9,079 bases of DNA from Clostridia bacterium. GTDB lineage: Bacteria > Bacillota > Clostridia > Oscillospirales > CAG-272. A model generated the notes under the pieces. The model saw nothing but the letters and a program-made list of their open reading frames with translations, was not told where the DNA came from and made no database searches. The stretch covers positions 1 to 9,079 of the forward strand of contig JAFQUL010000225.1 of NCBI GenBank assembly GCA_017408535.1. The letters are read 5' to 3'. The stretch's first letter is position 1, and each line of letters begins with the position of its first letter. The position numbers and the translations under genes were made by a program. Shown piece by piece: positions 6,945-9,079 of this stretch.

Positions 6945-8192
6945 TCAGTTGTAAAGGGGGTACTTACGGCAGAGCTTATCTACCTCTGCACGGATGTAGT
7001 CAGCCTTGGTCTCAAACTCGGTAGCGCAAAGCTTAAGGAGCTTACCTACGATGCGCATATCCTCCTCAACGAGACCTCTGGAGGTAACTGCGGGAGTACC
7101 TATACGGATACCGCTGGTAACGAAGGGCTTTTCGGGGTCACCGGGGATAGCGTTCTTGTTAGCGGTCATGTGTACCACGTCAAGGCGGCGCTCCATCTCC
7201 TTACCGGTAATGGAGAAGGGACGAAGGTCGCAGAGCATAAGGTGGTTGTCGGTACCGCCGGAAACAAGAGAGAAGCCCTCCTCAAGAAGAGTATCTGCAA
7301 GAACCTTTGCGTTCTTTACGATCTGCTCCTGATATGCCTTGAACTCAGGCTTAAGCGCCTCACCGAAGGAAACTGCCTTCGCAGCGATAACGTGCATAAG
7401 GGGACCGCCCTGAGTGCCGGGGAATATAGCCTTATTGATAGCCTTTGCGATATCCTCATCATTGGTAAGGATCATACCGCCGCGGGGACCGCGAAGAGTC
7501 TTATGGGTGGTAGTGGTAACAACGTCTGCATAGGGTACGGGGGAGGGATGAAGGCCTGCCGCAACAAGGCCGGCGATATGAGCCATATCTACCATAAGAA
7601 GGGCACCGTTCTTGTGTGCGATGTCTGCCATTCTCTCAAAATCGATAACTCTGGGGTATGCGGAAGCTCCTGCTACGATGAGCTTGGGCTTCTCGGCTGC
7701 GGCAATTGCCTCTACCTTGTCGTAATCGATCATACCGGTATCCTCCTCAACTCCGTAAGAGATGAAGTTGAAGTAAGAGCCGGAAACGTTTACGGGACTG
7801 CCGTGAGTAAGGTGCCCGCCGTGAGCAAGGTCCATACCGAGAACGGTATCGCCGGGCTTGATAAGTGCGAAATATACTGCGAAGTTAGCCTGCGCACCGC
7901 TGTGAGGCTGTACGTTTGCAAACTTTGCACCGAAGAGACGGCAAGCTCTCTCAATAGCGATATTCTCTGCCACGTCAACGCACTCGCAACCGCCGTAATA
8001 GCGCTTTGCGGGATAACCCTCTGCGTACTTATTGGTGAGAACACTGCCCATTGCAAGCATTACTGCCTCGGAAACCACGTTCTCGGATGCGATCAGCTCA
8101 AGGCCGTCGCACTGACGCTTGTATTCTGCCTTGACTGCCGCGCCTATCTCAGGATCGAAGGACTCAAGCAGATTCATGTTTTCTGTTACCAT
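6945..8192 (-). CDS. glyA: serine hydroxymethyltransferase
   Basis: A 415-residue PLP enzyme that converts serine and tetrahydrofolate to glycine and 5,10-methylene-tetrahydrofolate, the main one-carbon entry point, in the cytoplasm. Family motifs are in order: LELIASENVVS (31-41), NKYAEGYPAKRYYGGCE (54-70), VQPHSGAQAN (94-103), MDLAHGGHLTHG (120-131), VDMAHIAGLVAAG (201-213), TTTTHKTLRGPRGG (226-239, with Lys231 the PLP-binding lysine), and SGIRIGTPAVTSRG near the C terminus. The length is typical of bacterial GlyA. ATG at 8192 has AAAGGAG about eight bases upstream. It is the first gene of the minus-strand run, with its own promoter (8287-8315) and an 88-nt or so leader holding a dyad. It is divergent from the SGNH hydrolase gene. 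Nothing looks unusual in the protein. Confidence 0.97.
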   Translation of the reverse strand: MVTENMNLLESFDPEIGAAVKAEYKRQCDGLELIASENVVSEAVMLAMGSVLTNKYAEGYPAKRYYGGCECVDVAENIAIERACRLFGAKFANVQPHSGAQANFAVYFALIKPGDTVLGMDLAHGGHLTHGSPVNVSGSYFNFISYGVEEDTGMIDYDKVEAIAAAEKPKLIVAGASAYPRVIDFERMADIAHKNGALLMVDMAHIAGLVAAGLHPSPVPYADVVTTTTHKTLRGPRGGMILTNDEDIAKAINKAIFPGTQGGPLMHVIAAKAVSFGEALKPEFKAYQEQIVKNAKVLADTLLEEGFSLVSGGTDNHLMLCDLRPFSITGKEMERRLDVVHMTANKNAIPGDPEKPFVTSGIRIGTPAVTSRGLVEEDMRIVGKLLKLCATEFETKADYIRAEVDKLCRKYPLYN

Positions 8193-8238
8193 TTTTGTTT
8201 CTCCTTTTAATATGTCTGTATGACTGTTTTTTGTCTGA

Positions 8239-8267
8239 GGGGCTTTGATATATCAAAAATCTACCCC
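8239..8267. promoter_or_regulatory. dyad in the glyA leader, possible operator or hairpin
   Basis: A perfect 14-bp palindrome, TTTGATATATCAAA (8244-8257), is flanked by GGGG (8239-8242) and CCCC (8264-8267), so the whole element can fold as one imperfect stem-loop. It lies downstream of the predicted glyA start point and about 50 bp before the start codon. It could bind a dimeric repressor, possibly the LysR protein encoded downstream, or act as an RNA hairpin. There is no U-tract after it on the minus strand, so simple attenuation is unlikely. The function is unknown. Confidence 0.45.
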
Positions 8268-8286
8268 ATTTTATTTTCATAATTAG

Positions 8287-8315
8287 ATTATACATCAAAT
8301 TATATATTTTTACAA
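8287..8315 (-). promoter_or_regulatory. sigma-A-type promoter for glyA
   Basis: On the minus strand TTGTAA (complement of 8310-8315) is followed after 17 bp by a perfect TATAAT (complement of 8287-8292). This places the transcription start near 8280, giving a leader of roughly 88 nt before the glyA ATG. The leader is too short and lacks the conserved core for a known riboswitch such as the THF or ZTP class. Confidence 0.7.
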
Positions 8316-8356
8316 TATTTTTTACGGTAATAACTGTGTTTTTTTAAGAAAACCTA

Positions 8357-8385
8357 TTGATTTTTAGGGCAAAAAGGGATAGTAT
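8357..8385 (+). promoter_or_regulatory. probable promoter for the SGNH hydrolase gene
   Basis: TTGATT (8357-8362) and TAGTAT (8380-8385) are 17 bp apart, each matching four of six consensus bases. The predicted start near 8392 would give a leader of about 25 nt that includes the ribosome binding site. The rest of the 224-bp divergent gap (8193-8416) is AT-rich, and apart from the glyA promoter and dyad I see nothing else in it. Confidence 0.45.
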
Positions 8386-8416
8386 TTAGTATATCTCTGA
8401 AAAAGGAGTCTGCACT

Positions 8417-9052
8417 ATGGCAAAAAAGATAAAGATATTGTTTCAGGGCGACAGTATAACCGACGCCGGACGTGATTCCGGAGTTTACTATGACCTGGGT
8501 GACGGATACGTAAAGTATGCCGCAGAATATATTCGCAGTATGTACCCCTCAGTTGAGTTTGAATTTATAAACCGCGGCGTCAGCGAAAGTAAGATACGGG
8601 ATCTTCATCCCCGCCTTGAGAGAGATATTATAGATATTCAGCCGGATATTTTTTCTATACTTATCGGTGTAAACGACACCTGGGACTACGCAAAAAACCG
8701 TAATTGGCAGCCGAATGAGCTGTTCGAGAAGGATTTCCGCACAGTGCTTGATGCGGTACGCACCCGTACCAACGCAAGAATAATGATCCTTGAACCCTTT
8801 CTCTTCCCAAATGAGAGCAAGGATTTCTTCAGAGAGGATCTGGACTTCAAGATAGACGTTGTTAGAAAATTGGCTTTTGAATATGCAGATGTTTTCCTGC
8901 CCACTGACGGACTGCTCCGGTCTCGGCTTATCGGAAAGGACCCCGCTGACTTTGCACCTGACGGAGTTCATCCTACCCCATTCTGCGCGCAGCTTCTTGC
9001 CGGAATGTACGCCGAGTATATCCGCCCTATTATTGACAAGCTGATAAAATAA
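8417..9052 (+). CDS. SGNH/GDSL-family hydrolase (probable carbohydrate esterase)
   Basis: A 211-residue single-domain SGNH hydrolase. Block I is FQGDSITDAG (9-18) with nucleophile Ser13. Block II has Gly54 in NRGVSES, block III is GVND (84-87) with oxyanion Asn86, and block V is DGVHPT (182-187) with catalytic Asp182 and His185. All four catalytic or oxyanion positions are intact. The closest general types are small cytoplasmic GDSL_2 proteins related to acetylxylan and rhamnogalacturonan acetylesterases, so deacetylation of a sugar is a reasonable inference. A lipase or thioesterase role cannot be excluded. There is no signal peptide. ATG at 8417 is preceded by AAAGGAG. It is divergent from glyA and followed after 12 bp by another ribosome binding site, so it is probably the first gene of an operon that continues past the window. 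Confidence 0.88.
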   Translation: MAKKIKILFQGDSITDAGRDSGVYYDLGDGYVKYAAEYIRSMYPSVEFEFINRGVSESKIRDLHPRLERDIIDIQPDIFSILIGVNDTWDYAKNRNWQPNELFEKDFRTVLDAVRTRTNARIMILEPFLFPNESKDFFREDLDFKIDVVRKLAFEYADVFLPTDGLLRSRLIGKDPADFAPDGVHPTPFCAQLLAGMYAEYIRPIIDKLIK

Positions 9053-9064
9053 CAAATACGGATA

Positions 9065-9070
9065 CAGGAG
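9065..9070 (+). promoter_or_regulatory. ribosome binding site of a gene starting at or beyond the right edge
   Basis: CAGGAG lies 12 bp past the SGNH stop codon, and the window ends eight bases later with an A that could open an ATG. This fits a further plus-strand gene in the same operon. Its product cannot be seen. Confidence 0.5.
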
Positions 9071-9079
9071 AAAAACGCA

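Noticed and set aside
7170..8210. 346-codon open frame on the plus strand, antisense to most of glyA
   Set aside because: It lies entirely opposite a textbook glyA gene and its Cys-rich translation matches no family I know. Long antisense frames arise here from the codon bias of the real gene.
8193..8290. Riboswitch in the glyA leader (THF, ZTP or glycine type)
   Set aside because: The leader is about 88 nt, and I could not find the conserved cores of these classes; only a simple dyad is present.
8549..9055. 168-codon minus-strand frame opposite the SGNH gene
   Set aside because: The plus-strand gene has all SGNH blocks and a good ribosome binding site; the antisense frame has neither a domain nor a site.

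Overview
The window looks like a chromosomal segment of an anaerobic low-to-mid GC Firmicute, most likely class Clostridia and perhaps an uncultured gut or rumen Oscillospiraceae-type lineage. This rests on the strong AGGAG-type ribosome binding sites, AT-rich intergenic DNA, the Clostridia-like flavour of PfkA, GlyA and the DUF4038 proteins, and the mix of ATG and GTG starts. No rRNA, tRNA, CRISPR array, transposase or phage gene is visible. The taxon is an inference, not read from a marker gene.

Layout. Seven genes lie head-to-tail on the minus strand, read from right to left: glyA (serine hydroxymethyltransferase), a LysR-family regulator, a stand-alone pncC (CinA C-terminal-type NMN amidohydrolase), pfkA (ATP-dependent 6-phosphofructokinase), then three tandem paralogues of a DUF4038 / apiosidase-like glycoside hydrolase. 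One gene on the plus strand, an SGNH/GDSL hydrolase, diverges from glyA across a 224-bp AT-rich promoter region. A good minus-strand sigma-A-type promoter and a dyad lie in front of glyA, and a weaker plus-strand promoter lies in front of the SGNH gene. The left end (1-210) is non-coding. It holds a strong bidirectional terminator hairpin after the hydrolase array, a second weak hairpin, and what may be the edge of a dispersed repeat.

How the genes may work together. glyA, pncC and pfkA are housekeeping functions: one-carbon metabolism, NAD salvage and glycolysis. Their close spacing allows co-transcription but they form no single pathway. The hydrolase array follows pfkA after an 84-bp gap holding a strong hairpin that lacks a U-tract. 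The array is very tightly spaced (1 bp and 17 bp between genes) and is probably one translationally coupled unit of cytoplasmic enzymes that trim imported oligosaccharides. The SGNH protein may be a cytoplasmic carbohydrate deacetylase, but nothing in the sequence ties it to the array.

The most interesting feature is the triplicated hydrolase array. The middle copy is a patchwork, near-identical to the left copy in some tracts and to the right copy in others, which suggests recent gene conversion between neighbours. The fold and candidate catalytic acids are kept, while a loop near the active site differs in length. I found no convincing sign of a wholly new system.
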